A DNA stretch of 64,000 nt from Bacteroidota bacterium. GTDB lineage: Bacteria; Bacteroidota; Bacteroidia; B-17B0; Aurantibacillaceae. This document shows, piece by piece, positions 44,862 to 52,749 of the stretch (its first letter is position 1; each line of letters begins with the position of its first letter). The stretch lies in assembly GCA_030684395.1 (NCBI GenBank), contig JAUXTT010000017.1, positions 1-64,000 on the forward strand, given 5' to 3'. The notes beneath the pieces were generated by a model. The model saw nothing but the letters and a program-made list of their open reading frames with translations. It ran no database searches and had not been told where the DNA came from. A program made the position numbers and the translations under genes.

Positions 44862-44943
44862 AACACAGAGGTCACAGGGTGACATGAACTCACAGAGATA
44901 ATAAAACTTTGTGTAACTCTTTAGCCTTAGTGCTCTCTGTGTT
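44862..44943. repeat. CACAGAG-family inverted repeat, copy H (uninterrupted)
   Basis: The left arm AACACAGAGGTCACAGGGTG (from 44862) and the right arm CTTTGTGTAACTC ... GCTCTCTGTGTT (to 44943) form an imperfect long hairpin between the giant gene and the TrmH-like gene. Its arms match those of copy A closely. Confidence 0.7.
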
Positions 44944-44955
44944 GTATTCTAATTA

Positions 44956-45483
44956 ATGATGAAAAAATTAGCAAACGAAGAATTAAATCGTAAATCAGTA
45001 GAAGAATTTAAACAGGCTGATAAAAACCCTATTGTACTTGTTTTAGATAATATCAGAAGTTTAAACAATGTAGGTTCTGCATTCAGAACTGCAGATGCAT
45101 TTTTGCTTGAGGCGGTTTATTTGTGTGGTGTTACAGGTACTCCTCCCAATCCCGAAATTCATAAAACAGCTTTGGGAGCAACAGAAACAGTTAGTTGGAA
45201 ACAGTATAAAACCACCCTGGAGTGCATTGATGATTTGAAAAAAACCGGATACACTATTTGTTCCATTGAGCAGGCCGAACGTTCAACCATGCTGAACGAT
45301 TTTGCAAGAGATAAGAACAAAAAGTACGCGCTGGTTTTTGGGAATGAAGTGTATGGAGTGGAGCAGGAAGTAATTAATAAAAGCGATAATGTAATTGAGG
45401 TCCCGCAATTCGGCTCTAAACATTCTTTAAATGTTTCGGTTACCATTGGGATAGTTTGTTGGGAGATGGTGAGGAAAAACTAA
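44956..45483 (+). CDS. SpoU/TrmH-family RNA 2'-O-methyltransferase
   Basis: A 175-residue SPOUT methyltransferase. The three SpoU motifs are present: DNIRSLNNVGSAFRTADAF (motif 1), ALVFGNEVYGVEQEVI (motif 2) and VEVPQFGSKHSLNVSVTIGIVCWE-type motif 3, which together form the knotted SAM site. It methylates ribose in tRNA or rRNA. Its small size, without an extra RNA-binding domain, is nearer to TrmL/TrmH than to RlmB. Two consecutive ATG codons could start it. The last four bases overlap the convergent gene. Confidence 0.9.
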   Translation: MMKKLANEELNRKSVEEFKQADKNPIVLVLDNIRSLNNVGSAFRTADAFLLEAVYLCGVTGTPPNPEIHKTALGATETVSWKQYKTTLECIDDLKKTGYTICSIEQAERSTMLNDFARDKNKKYALVFGNEVYGVEQEVINKSDNVIEVPQFGSKHSLNVSVTIGIVCWEMVRKN

Positions 45484-46190
45484 AACCCCATTTTACTTAC
45501 AAAATATCTTTTGGCAATAGGTAAAAATGTTTCCTGCAATGGAACAGACAAAGTGCAGTTAACAGCATATACCGCAGGATTGGGAAGTTCTTTGTTTTTC
45601 AGGATGAGATCACGTTTCATTTTCTCATAAGGCGTTGCAATGGAGTAGGAGTAGTCGGAAATAAAATGAGTGCTAATGCTCCTGTATTTTTCTTCATTAC
45701 TTTGGTAGAAGGAAACAGCATATTGATAAACGTGAACATTTTTTTCTTCTTTGCAATGCAATAATAAATAACCTTCATCTGTTTTTAAGGGAGAAATTCC
45801 AATAGCTTCCAGTTTTAAGTGTTCTTCTACCAGGTCGTAAATACTTTTTCCTTCGTGAATATTTTTAGCCAGAAGAGGAAGTGAATAATCGATTATCTCC
45901 TGAATGGTCGTAATCATATCATCATCACTTTCGGTTGATGAGTATTTCAATTTCCAGTCTTTCAGGTTTAATCCACTTAGTTCTTTTGTGAAGCCATCTT
46001 TCAGGTTTTCAGTGTTTTTCTTAACGGTAATGAGGTTTTTATAATGTTCGATTAAATCTCCCAACCAGGGATAAACCTTGTTAAGTTTATAATTTTCTTT
46101 AACTTGCTGTAAATAAGCTAATATGGTGTATTTTTTCAATTCCAGGTCAATATGATGCTCTGTTAACCAATCTTTACTTAAATTATTCAT
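45480..46190 (-). CDS. Conserved hypothetical protein, unknown function
   Basis: A 236-residue soluble protein without signal peptide or membrane segment, Lys/Glu-rich and largely helical in its first half (ELKKYTILAYLQQVKENYKLNKVYPWLGDLIEHYKNL). A beta-rich second half includes DEGYLLLHCKEEKNVHVYQYAVSFYQSNEEKYRSI. I recognise the general look of a Bacteroidota-restricted family but no domain. It overlaps the convergent TrmH-like gene by 4 bp. Nothing in the context suggests a role. Confidence 0.7.
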   Translation of the reverse strand: MNNLSKDWLTEHHIDLELKKYTILAYLQQVKENYKLNKVYPWLGDLIEHYKNLITVKKNTENLKDGFTKELSGLNLKDWKLKYSSTESDDDMITTIQEIIDYSLPLLAKNIHEGKSIYDLVEEHLKLEAIGISPLKTDEGYLLLHCKEEKNVHVYQYAVSFYQSNEEKYRSISTHFISDYSYSIATPYEKMKRDLILKNKELPNPAVYAVNCTLSVPLQETFLPIAKRYFVSKMGF

Positions 46191-46308
46191 TTTAAGGCAA
46201 TTTATTTCTATTTTTATACTTTTGCTTGTGCAAAAAGTTACGCTGAGGGTGTTAAAAGAAATAATGGCATAATTTTGAGTAACGAGAGTAAATTAATTTA
46301 TATACAAT

Positions 46309-47322
46309 ATGACTAAAAAAAACATTTTCCTTTTCGCCACAGCTATGGCGGTTGCAGTTTTCACCTCTTGTGTTCCTGCCAGAAAATTTGATGAATTAGA
46401 AGCCAAAGAAAAATCTTGTCAAAGTGAGCTTACAGCCATTAAAACAAGCAACCAGCAAATGGAAGAAAAAATAAAAGGCTTGAATGAAACTCTTACTAAA
46501 GATATAAAAGAGATAGACGGGTTAAGAAGAGATACTGCAATTGTTGGCTCTAACTACCGTAACTTAACTGTGAAGTATGACAAATTAAATTTGCTGAACG
46601 AGCAGTTGATGGATAAGCTTAATAAGTTGCTGGTGAATAGTGAAAAGGATAACGCTAAATTAAGCGGAGATCTTCAAATGACCCGTGAACAGTTATTGAA
46701 GAAAGAAGATGAGTTAAAAGCATTGGAAGCCCAATTGAACAAACAAAAAGCTGAATTGGATGCTTTATCGGCTCAATTAAAATTGCGTGAAGCCCGTGTT
46801 AATGAATTGGAAGATATCCTGAAGAAAAAGGATCAGGCAACTGCGGACCTGAAAAAGAAATTGCAGGATGCTTTATTTAATTTCGAGAACAAAGGATTAA
46901 CCATCACTCAAAAGAATGGGAAAGTATATGTTTCTTTAGATGAGAGTTTATTATTTGCAAGTGGTAAAACAGCCGTTGAACCTAAGGGAATTGAAGCATT
47001 AAAGAATGTTGCAACTGTATTGGAGCAAAACCCTGACATCAATATTGTGGTAGAAGGACATACCGATGATGTACCAATGGCAGGTAAAGGTGATATCAAA
47101 GATAATTGGGACCTGAGTGTTATGCGTGCAACTTCCGTAACCAAGATTTTATTACAAAGTGCAAAAACATTAGACCCGAAAAGGATCACTTCTGCAGGAC
47201 GAGGAGAATTTTTTCCTATTGATCCGGCAAAAACTTCTGAGGCAAGAAAGAAAAACAGAAGAACAGAAATTATCCTTACCCCTAAATTGGATGAGTTATT
47301 CAAAGTGTTAGAGGGGAATTAA
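46309..47322 (+). CDS. OmpA-family peptidoglycan-binding lipoprotein with coiled coil
   Basis: A 337-residue outer-membrane lipoprotein. The lipobox ends at a Cys near residue 21 (VFTSC). A long coiled coil (about 30-190) with heptads such as LKKEDELKALEAQLNKQKAELDAL follows, and the C-terminal OmpA domain (about 200-325) carries VEGHTDDVPM and RITSAGRGEFFPID, the peptidoglycan-binding Asp and Arg. It probably tethers the outer membrane to the wall across an extended helical spacer. TAATTTTG at 46270-46277 could be its -7 box. Confidence 0.92.
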   Translation: MTKKNIFLFATAMAVAVFTSCVPARKFDELEAKEKSCQSELTAIKTSNQQMEEKIKGLNETLTKDIKEIDGLRRDTAIVGSNYRNLTVKYDKLNLLNEQLMDKLNKLLVNSEKDNAKLSGDLQMTREQLLKKEDELKALEAQLNKQKAELDALSAQLKLREARVNELEDILKKKDQATADLKKKLQDALFNFENKGLTITQKNGKVYVSLDESLLFASGKTAVEPKGIEALKNVATVLEQNPDINIVVEGHTDDVPMAGKGDIKDNWDLSVMRATSVTKILLQSAKTLDPKRITSAGRGEFFPIDPAKTSEARKKNRRTEIILTPKLDELFKVLEGN

Positions 47323-47358
47323 TTTTGTGTATTAAGTAAATAGCTAAAACCGGAAAGT

Positions 47359-47739
47359 ATGGGATTTACTAAGGAGTTTAAAGAATTTGCAATGAAAGGC
47401 AATGTTGTCGATCTTGCAGTTGGTGTTGTTATTGGTGCCGCTTTTGGAAAGATAGTTTCTTCATTAGTGGAAGATATTATTACACCCTTACTATTGAAGC
47501 CGGCACTGGATGCTGCTCACTTAACAAACTTAAAGGATCTTACTTTGTTTGGAACTGTTAAATATGGTAGTTTTTTGTCAGAGATAATTAATTTTATCAT
47601 TGTAGCATTTGCATTGTTTCTTGTGATTAAGGCAATTAATAAAATGAAAAAGAAACAGGAAGAGGCTCCAGAGGTTCCTCCTGAGCCAAGCTCTACAGAT
47701 AAACTACTCATAGAGATCAGAGATTCTTTGAAAAAATAA
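47359..47739 (+). CDS. mscL: Large-conductance mechanosensitive channel
   Basis: A 126-residue pentameric channel that opens under membrane tension during hypo-osmotic shock. The N-terminal amphipathic helix and TM1 ([44 protein letters not shown]) are highly conserved, TM2 is [25 protein letters not shown], and the cytoplasmic bundle is charged ([30 protein letters not shown]). Full length. It is followed by an intrinsic terminator at 47752-47786. Confidence 0.96.
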   Translation: MGFTKEFKEFAMKGNVVDLAVGVVIGAAFGKIVSSLVEDIITPLLLKPALDAAHLTNLKDLTLFGTVKYGSFLSEIINFIIVAFALFLVIKAINKMKKKQEEAPEVPPEPSSTDKLLIEIRDSLKK

Positions 47740-47751
47740 GTTTTACAGGTT

Positions 47752-47786
47752 AAATCCTCCTGATGCTGTCAGGAGGATTTTTGTTT
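47752..47786 (+). terminator. Intrinsic terminator after mscL
   Basis: AAATCCTCCTGA and TCAGGAGGATTT form a perfect 12-bp stem around TGCTG, followed by TTTTGTTTT. Confidence 0.88.
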
Positions 47787-47808
47787 TAATTAAATAGCAA
47801 AACGGCGT

Positions 47809-48147
47809 ATGGTAAAGAAAAAATTAATACCCCATTCCGAATTTAAGAAAAGAGTAATAAAAAACAGCCTTTTTTCGTTGGGGCTTATACTTTTTTCGTT
47901 GATAATCGGAGTTGCAGGCTATATGTTTTTTTATGATTTGAACTGGATAGATGCTTTATTAAATGCATCCATGATTTTAACAGGTATGGGTCCGGTTAAT
48001 ACAGCCACAACTAATGGGGCAAAACTCTTCGCTTCCTTTTATGCAATATATAGTGGAGTTGCTTTTTTAACCAGCGTAGCTGTTATTTTTGCCCCTGTCT
48101 TTCACCGTTTTCTTCACAAATTTCATTTGGATTTGGATGAAGATTAA
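47809..48147 (+). CDS. Two-helix membrane protein resembling a K+-channel pore module with altered filter
   Basis: A 112-residue protein: a basic N-terminus, TM1 (about 20-41, LFSLGLILFSLIIGVAGYMF), then a short helix WIDALLNASMIL (46-57) and TGMGPVNT (58-65), then TM2 (about 73-98, FASFYAIYSGVAFLTSVAVIFAPVF) and an acidic tail (DLDLDED). The order TM1 - amphipathic pore helix - TxGxGx - TM2, with an aromatic-Trp start of the pore helix, is that of 2-TM potassium channels. The usual TVGYGD filter is replaced by LTGMGPV. It may be a channel relative with other selectivity or a non-conducting homologue. It follows mscL 23 bp beyond that gene's terminator. Confidence 0.72.
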   Translation: MVKKKLIPHSEFKKRVIKNSLFSLGLILFSLIIGVAGYMFFYDLNWIDALLNASMILTGMGPVNTATTNGAKLFASFYAIYSGVAFLTSVAVIFAPVFHRFLHKFHLDLDED

Positions 48148-48245
48148 CTTCAGCTTATTCATTGTTTTTATTAAATTTACGGGTGTAAAACTTAGGCTTA
48201 GAGATCCGTTTGGTTTATTGTTTATATAATTGAAGGAGAATAAAT

Positions 48246-49499
48246 ATGAATTTGAAATTGCGTTTGGTGGCAATGAGTTTCCTGGAATTCTTTATTTGGG
48301 GAGCATGGCTAATTACTATTGCTAATTATTGGTTCGGAAATAATATCGGTACTCCACCTGAATTTGGGAAAATATTTATGACCCTTGGAATATCATCTAT
48401 CTTCATGCCCACGATAACCGGTATAATAGCGGATAGATGGATAAATGCGGAAAAGTTGTACGGTATACTTCACCTTTTGTCAGGAATTGTAATGTGTTAT
48501 ATCCCACAAGTTCATGACCCAAATACTTTTTTTTGGGTGATGTTAGTGGCAATGCTGTTTTACATGCCTACCATTTCGCTATCTAATTCAATCGCATACA
48601 ATACATTAAAATCAAATAATTATGATGTCATAAAAGTATTTCCTCCCATACGCGTTTGGGGAACGATTGGTTTTATTGCCGCTATGTGGGCTACAAATCT
48701 TTCGGGAAATAAGGGAACTGAGGTTCAGTTTTATATTTCAGCTGCAGCGTCTTTTATTCTTGGTATTTATTCCTTCACACTTCCTAAATGCATGCCGAAC
48801 AAATCTATTGCAGCAAAAGGCTTTATAGAAACAATGGGTCTTAATGCTTTTAAATTATTCAAGAACCCAAAAATGGCAATGTTTTTTGTTTTTGCAATGT
48901 TACTGGGAGCAGCACTTCAGCTAACAAATATGTATGGCGACAGGTTTGTAGATAATTTTAAAGAAATGCCGGAGTATGCAAATCTGTACGTAGTAAAACG
49001 TTCTACTATTATTATGTCTATTTCTCAAGTGTCAGAAACATTGTTTATTCTTGCTATTCCTTTTTTTCTGAAGCGCTTCGGAATCAAAAACGTTATGCTG
49101 ATCAGTATGGTTGCATGGGTGCTTCGTTTTGGTTTATTAGCATACTCAAATCCGGCTGATGGTTTATGGATGATTATTACATCATGTATAGTTTATGGTA
49201 TGGCATTCGACTTCTTTAATATATCGGGATCATTATTTGTGGAAACACAAACGGATTCAAAGATCCGCTCAAGTGCTCAGGGATTGTTTATGATGATGGT
49301 GAATGGATTTGGTGCAATCATTGGAAGTATTTCCAGTGGTTATATTATCGAAGCGTTTTTTCTTAAACCGGATAACACATTCGACTGGCAACCAATCTGG
49401 TTATGTTTTGCGGGATATTCGGCAGTAATAGCAATTTTTTTCTTTTTCTTTTTTAAACATAAACACGATCCTAAAGAGGTTGAAAATATTGCTCATTAA
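48246..49499 (+). CDS. Nucleoside:H+ symporter family transporter (NupG/XapB-like, MFS)
   Basis: A 417-residue inner-membrane transporter with about 12 helices. It begins LRLVAMSFLEFFIWGAWLITIANYWF and has the motif PTITGIIADRWINAEKLYGILHLLSG, typical of the Nuc_H_symport branch of the MFS. LPKCMPNKS-type central loop and SSAQGLFMMMVNGFGAIIGSISSGYII in the second half agree. Such proteins import nucleosides with protons. Unusually for this phylum a purine-rich AAGGAG lies 9 bases before the ATG. Confidence 0.9.
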   Translation: MNLKLRLVAMSFLEFFIWGAWLITIANYWFGNNIGTPPEFGKIFMTLGISSIFMPTITGIIADRWINAEKLYGILHLLSGIVMCYIPQVHDPNTFFWVMLVAMLFYMPTISLSNSIAYNTLKSNNYDVIKVFPPIRVWGTIGFIAAMWATNLSGNKGTEVQFYISAAASFILGIYSFTLPKCMPNKSIAAKGFIETMGLNAFKLFKNPKMAMFFVFAMLLGAALQLTNMYGDRFVDNFKEMPEYANLYVVKRSTIIMSISQVSETLFILAIPFFLKRFGIKNVMLISMVAWVLRFGLLAYSNPADGLWMIITSCIVYGMAFDFFNISGSLFVETQTDSKIRSSAQGLFMMMVNGFGAIIGSISSGYIIEAFFLKPDNTFDWQPIWLCFAGYSAVIAIFFFFFFKHKHDPKEVENIAH

Positions 49500-49537
49500 G
49501 GTGTCGCCGGGAATTTTAGCAGGATGTTACATGTAAA

Positions 49538-50581
49538 TTATTTTTTAGCAAAAGAATTCCAACCCTGAGCTTTTAAAGGAGTAGAGACGCCATTTTTTGT
49601 AATGAGATTTAATCCACTGTCTTTATGAGTTGTATGCCCAATAATAGTGATGTCCGGATTATTGCTTATTTTTTCATGATCACTTAATGGAACTGTAAAA
49701 AGTAATTCATAATCTTCACCGCCACTGAGAGCGCAAACAGTTGGATCTAATCCAAAATCACGGGCGCGGTCATAGGTCATTGGGTCTAAAGGGATTTTAT
49801 CTTCATACAGTTCGCAACCTACACCCGATTGATTGCAAATATGAAACAATTCAGAAGCAAGCCCATCGCTGATGTCGATCATGGATGTAGGTTTTACTCC
49901 GAGCTTTTCTAAAATAATTGGAATATCTATACGTGCTTCCGGTTTTAACTGTCTTTCTAAAATATAATCATTGCCTTCCAAGTCGGGCTGTAGATTCGGA
50001 TTTTCTTTAAACACGGATTTTTCACGTTCCAACAATTGTAATCCCATGTATGCCCCGCCTAAATCGCCACTCACACAAATAAGATCTTTTTCTTTTGCAC
50101 CGTTGCGGTATGCAATGTTTTCTTTTTTAGCTTCTCCAATAGCAGTGATGCTAATAATCAAACCACTTAATGAAGAAGTTGTATCTCCACCAACCAGGTC
50201 AACCTGATAATTATTACATGCGCCGATTATTCCTTCGTACAATTCTTCAATTGCTTCAACAGGAAAACGACTGCTGATCGCCAGTGAAACAGTAATTTGT
50301 TTCGGCATCGCATTCATTGCACATATATCAGAAAGGTTAACAGTAACTGCTTTATAACCTAAATGTCTTAAGGGCATATAACTCAGGTCAAAATGAACAC
50401 CTTCTACTAACATATCTGTAGAAACCAATGTAGCCATTTCTTTGTATTCCAATACAGCTGCATCATCACCAACACCTTTAAGGGTGGATGAATTTTTTAT
50501 TTCAATATTCTTAGTGAGATGTTCTATTAAACCAAATTCACCTAATGCTGATAGTTCAGTTCTTTCTTTATTTTCTAACAT
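49538..50581 (-). CDS. thiL: Thiamine-monophosphate kinase
   Basis: A 347-residue cytoplasmic kinase making thiamine diphosphate from thiamine monophosphate. AIRS/PurM-like motifs are clear: GVGDDAAVL (about 41-49), VSTDMLVEGVHFDL, VTVNLSDICAMNA, VDLVGGDTTSS, and SMIDISDGLASELFHI with the C-terminal CALSGGEDYELLFTVP. It is complete. The start codon is only 15 bases from the inverted repeat that bounds the GxxExxY cassette, so that insertion probably separates thiL from its original promoter. Confidence 0.95.
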   Translation of the reverse strand: MLENKERTELSALGEFGLIEHLTKNIEIKNSSTLKGVGDDAAVLEYKEMATLVSTDMLVEGVHFDLSYMPLRHLGYKAVTVNLSDICAMNAMPKQITVSLAISSRFPVEAIEELYEGIIGACNNYQVDLVGGDTTSSLSGLIISITAIGEAKKENIAYRNGAKEKDLICVSGDLGGAYMGLQLLEREKSVFKENPNLQPDLEGNDYILERQLKPEARIDIPIILEKLGVKPTSMIDISDGLASELFHICNQSGVGCELYEDKIPLDPMTYDRARDFGLDPTVCALSGGEDYELLFTVPLSDHEKISNNPDITIIGHTTHKDSGLNLITKNGVSTPLKAQGWNSFAKK

Positions 50582-50595
50582 ATGATACGGATTTT

Positions 50596-50612
50596 TACGA
50601 ATATACTAATTG
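50596..50612 (+). repeat. Left inverted repeat of the GxxExxY cassette
   Basis: TACGAATATACTAATTG; perfect inverted match to 51078-51094. Confidence 0.85.
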
Positions 50613-50651
50613 CTGCACTAATTTTTATGAATGTACAACGGGTATTATTTA

Positions 50652-51047
50652 TTATTTGGTATTAACAATACGCTTTACTCGTACACCACTACTTGTAAAG
50701 TTAATCAATAATGCCAAGCCTAACTTTGATACTGTTATATAATTTGATACTTGGTCAATATACTTTTTAGAATAAAAATCGCTCCTTTTAAGCTCAATTA
50801 TAACTTTGTCTTCTACGAGAAAATCTAAATAATTATTTCCAATAACTTCTTCTTTATATATAACTTTATATGAAACTTGTTCTTTAAACGCAATATTACT
50901 GTCTTTTAACTCCTTAGCGTATGCTTTCTGATACACTTTTTCAAGATGACCGTGTCCCAATTCATTAAATACAGAAAATGCAAGACCTACCAATTTGTAG
51001 CTTAGTTCCGGGTAAATTAAATCCTGACGTTGAACAATCTTATTCAT
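50652..51047 (-). CDS. GxxExxY family protein (PDDEXK-like nuclease fold)
   Basis: A 131-residue protein of the GxxExxY family. The name-giving motif is GHGHLEKVYQKAY (about 32-44, G-x-x-E-x-x-Y). NNYLDFLVEDKVIIELKRSD supplies the Asp ... Glu-x-Lys of a PD-(D/E)XK-type active site. Function is not established; the family is frequent, often multi-copy and found in variable contexts. The ATG at 51047 is chosen, because the upstream TTG option would start inside the flanking repeat. It is framed by inverted repeats (50596-50612 and 51078-51094), which suggests a mobile cassette. Confidence 0.85.
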   Translation of the reverse strand: MNKIVQRQDLIYPELSYKLVGLAFSVFNELGHGHLEKVYQKAYAKELKDSNIAFKEQVSYKVIYKEEVIGNNYLDFLVEDKVIIELKRSDFYSKKYIDQVSNYITVSKLGLALLINFTSSGVRVKRIVNTK

Positions 51048-51050
51048 TTT

Positions 51051-51067
51051 CAATTAGTGTATTCGTA
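51051..51067 (-). repeat. Internal second copy of the cassette repeat
   Basis: CAATTAGTGTATTCGTA on the plus strand differs from 51078-51094 by one base. It lies directly in front of the GxxExxY start codon, so the right end of the cassette carries the unit twice. Confidence 0.75.
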
Positions 51068-51077
51068 TGCAATGCAT

Positions 51078-51094
51078 CAATTAGTATATTCGTA
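51078..51094 (-). repeat. Right inverted repeat of the GxxExxY cassette
   Basis: CAATTAGTATATTCGTA on the plus strand, the exact reverse complement of 50596-50612. The pair bounds 499 bp. Confidence 0.85.
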
Positions 51095-51114
51095 TATAAT
51101 TAGTAATTAAAGTA

Positions 51115-52560
51115 CTACTTTAATTTAATACAAACATTTTTTGGTTCTGTGAAGAACTCGATAGCTTCAAAACCGCCCTCTCTTCCAACACCCGATGATT
51201 TTACACCACCAAACGGAGTACGCAAGTCACGTAACAACCAACAATTTACCCAAACAATTCCAGAATGAATATCAGCGGCAACACGATGTGCACGTGTAAG
51301 GTTTTCTGTCCACACAGTAGATGCTAATCCATAAATCGTAGAGTTTGCATACATCAACACTTCTTCTTCTGTATCAAAAGGCATAATGGTAACAACAGGT
51401 CCGAAGATTTCTTCCTGATTAGTTCTGCAGTTATATGCTAATCCTTCAATAATAGTTGGTTCTAAATAATATCCTTCAGAAAATTCACCGCCAACATCTA
51501 CTTTTTTTCCTCCACATAAAACAGTGCCACCCTCTTCTTTTGCCAGTTCAACATAAGAAAGAATTTTCTCCATATGTGATTTTGAAACTACTGCTCCAAT
51601 TTTTGTTTTCTCTCCAAAAGGATCACCAATGCTTAGTTTTTTAGTTCGTTCAACAAAATCGGTTTTGAATTTCTCATAAAGAGGCCTTTCAATAAAAATA
51701 CGAGAGCCACATAAACAAATTTGCCCTTGATTAGCAAATGAAGAATGCATAGTTGTCGCAAGCATCTTTTCATAATCACAATCAGCAAATATGATGTTAG
51801 GATTTTTCCCTCCTAATTCCAATGATAATTTCTTAAACATTGGTGCCGCAACTCTTGCAATCTCCGCGCCTGTTTTTGTTCCACCTGTAAAAGAAATAAC
51901 CGGGATGTCCTTATTTGAAGTGATAGCAGAACCAACTTTATGCCCAAGCCCATGCACTATATTTAAAACACCCTTTGGCAAACCGGCCTGTATACATATT
52001 TCTGAAAGTAGAAAAGCAGTCATTGGAGTAACCTCCGATGGCTTAGCCACCACAGTGCACCCGGCAGCTAATGCAGGGGCTATTTTCCAGCTAAAAAGAT
52101 ATAATGGCAGGTTCCATGGAGAAATACAGCCTGCAACTCCTACGGGATGACGAAGCGTATAGTTTACCGCTGTGTCTTCCATACTATGGGAATGAGCAGA
52201 GTAATGCAAAATACCCGTTCCATAAAAGTGGAAATTTGCTGCTGCCCTTGGAATATCAACAGTTTTAGCCAAATGCAATGGTTTCCCATTATCTATCGAT
52301 TCTGCCTTTGCGAGTTTTTCAAGATTCTCTTCTATTAAAGAAGCTATTTTAAGTAAATATTTTGAACGAATGTCTTTTGGAGTAACAGACCATGCGGGAA
52401 ATGCCTCCTTAGCTGCCGCTACTGCAGTCTCTACATCTTTTTCGTCGGAATCGGGAATATAAGAATATACTTTACCGCGGGCAGGATCGTAGTTATCCAA
52501 ATACTGATTCCCTGTTGGCGGAACCAGTTCTCCATTTATATAATTCTGAATTTTAAGCAT
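51115..52560 (-). CDS. Aldehyde dehydrogenase, ALDH8 / muconic-semialdehyde type
   Basis: A 481-residue NAD(P)+-dependent aldehyde dehydrogenase. The active site is complete: Asn150 (ISPWNLPL), Glu248 (LELGGKNP) and nucleophile Cys282 in GQICLCGSRIF. The double-Cys ICLC context and the C-terminal TPFGGVKSSGVGREGGFEAIEFFTEPKNVCIKL resemble 2-aminomuconate and 2-hydroxymuconate semialdehyde dehydrogenases of tryptophan/aromatic breakdown rather than betaine aldehyde enzymes. No other kynurenine-pathway gene is in the window, so the substrate is inferred. It is monocistronic. Confidence 0.87.
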   Translation of the reverse strand: MLKIQNYINGELVPPTGNQYLDNYDPARGKVYSYIPDSDEKDVETAVAAAKEAFPAWSVTPKDIRSKYLLKIASLIEENLEKLAKAESIDNGKPLHLAKTVDIPRAAANFHFYGTGILHYSAHSHSMEDTAVNYTLRHPVGVAGCISPWNLPLYLFSWKIAPALAAGCTVVAKPSEVTPMTAFLLSEICIQAGLPKGVLNIVHGLGHKVGSAITSNKDIPVISFTGGTKTGAEIARVAAPMFKKLSLELGGKNPNIIFADCDYEKMLATTMHSSFANQGQICLCGSRIFIERPLYEKFKTDFVERTKKLSIGDPFGEKTKIGAVVSKSHMEKILSYVELAKEEGGTVLCGGKKVDVGGEFSEGYYLEPTIIEGLAYNCRTNQEEIFGPVVTIMPFDTEEEVLMYANSTIYGLASTVWTENLTRAHRVAADIHSGIVWVNCWLLRDLRTPFGGVKSSGVGREGGFEAIEFFTEPKNVCIKLK

Positions 52561-52606
52561 TAACAGGATTTTGAGGCTACAAATTTACCTTATTTCTATG
52601 ATTTAC

Positions 52607-52636
52607 TTGCAATAAAACAATTTAATAGTAAATTTG
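52607..52636 (+). promoter_or_regulatory. Promoter of the tRNA (CAT) locus
   Basis: TTG (52607-52609), 19 nt, TAAATTTG (52629-52636). It lies 13 bases before the broken tRNA copy. No second promoter is visible between the broken and intact copies, so both are probably transcribed from here. Confidence 0.68.
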
Positions 52637-52648
52637 CATCCTCAAACT

Positions 52649-52710
52649 AGTCCTATAGCTCAGCTGGTTAGAGCACCTGACTCCCCCGATAGCTATCGGG
52701 GCAGGTGGTT
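52649..52710 (+). pseudogene. Broken tRNA (CAT) copy, anticodon loop replaced by a palindrome
   Basis: From GTCCTATAGCTC to GCACCTGACTC (52650-52683) it is identical to the intact tRNA 101 bp downstream. ATAAT of the anticodon loop is then replaced by CCCCGATAGCTATCGGGG (52684-52701). CAGGTGGT (52702-52709) continues the anticodon stem and variable loop, after which similarity ends, so there is no T-arm or 3' acceptor strand. It cannot give a normal tRNA. Confidence 0.88.
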
Positions 52711-52749
52711 CAGAAGATAAAATGAAAAGTTCTTTTAAATAATATTACC

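Noticed and set aside
52649-52723. First tRNA-like sequence as a second functional tRNA gene
   Set aside because: The anticodon loop is replaced by an 18-bp palindrome and there is no T-arm or acceptor 3' strand, so it is listed as a pseudogene.
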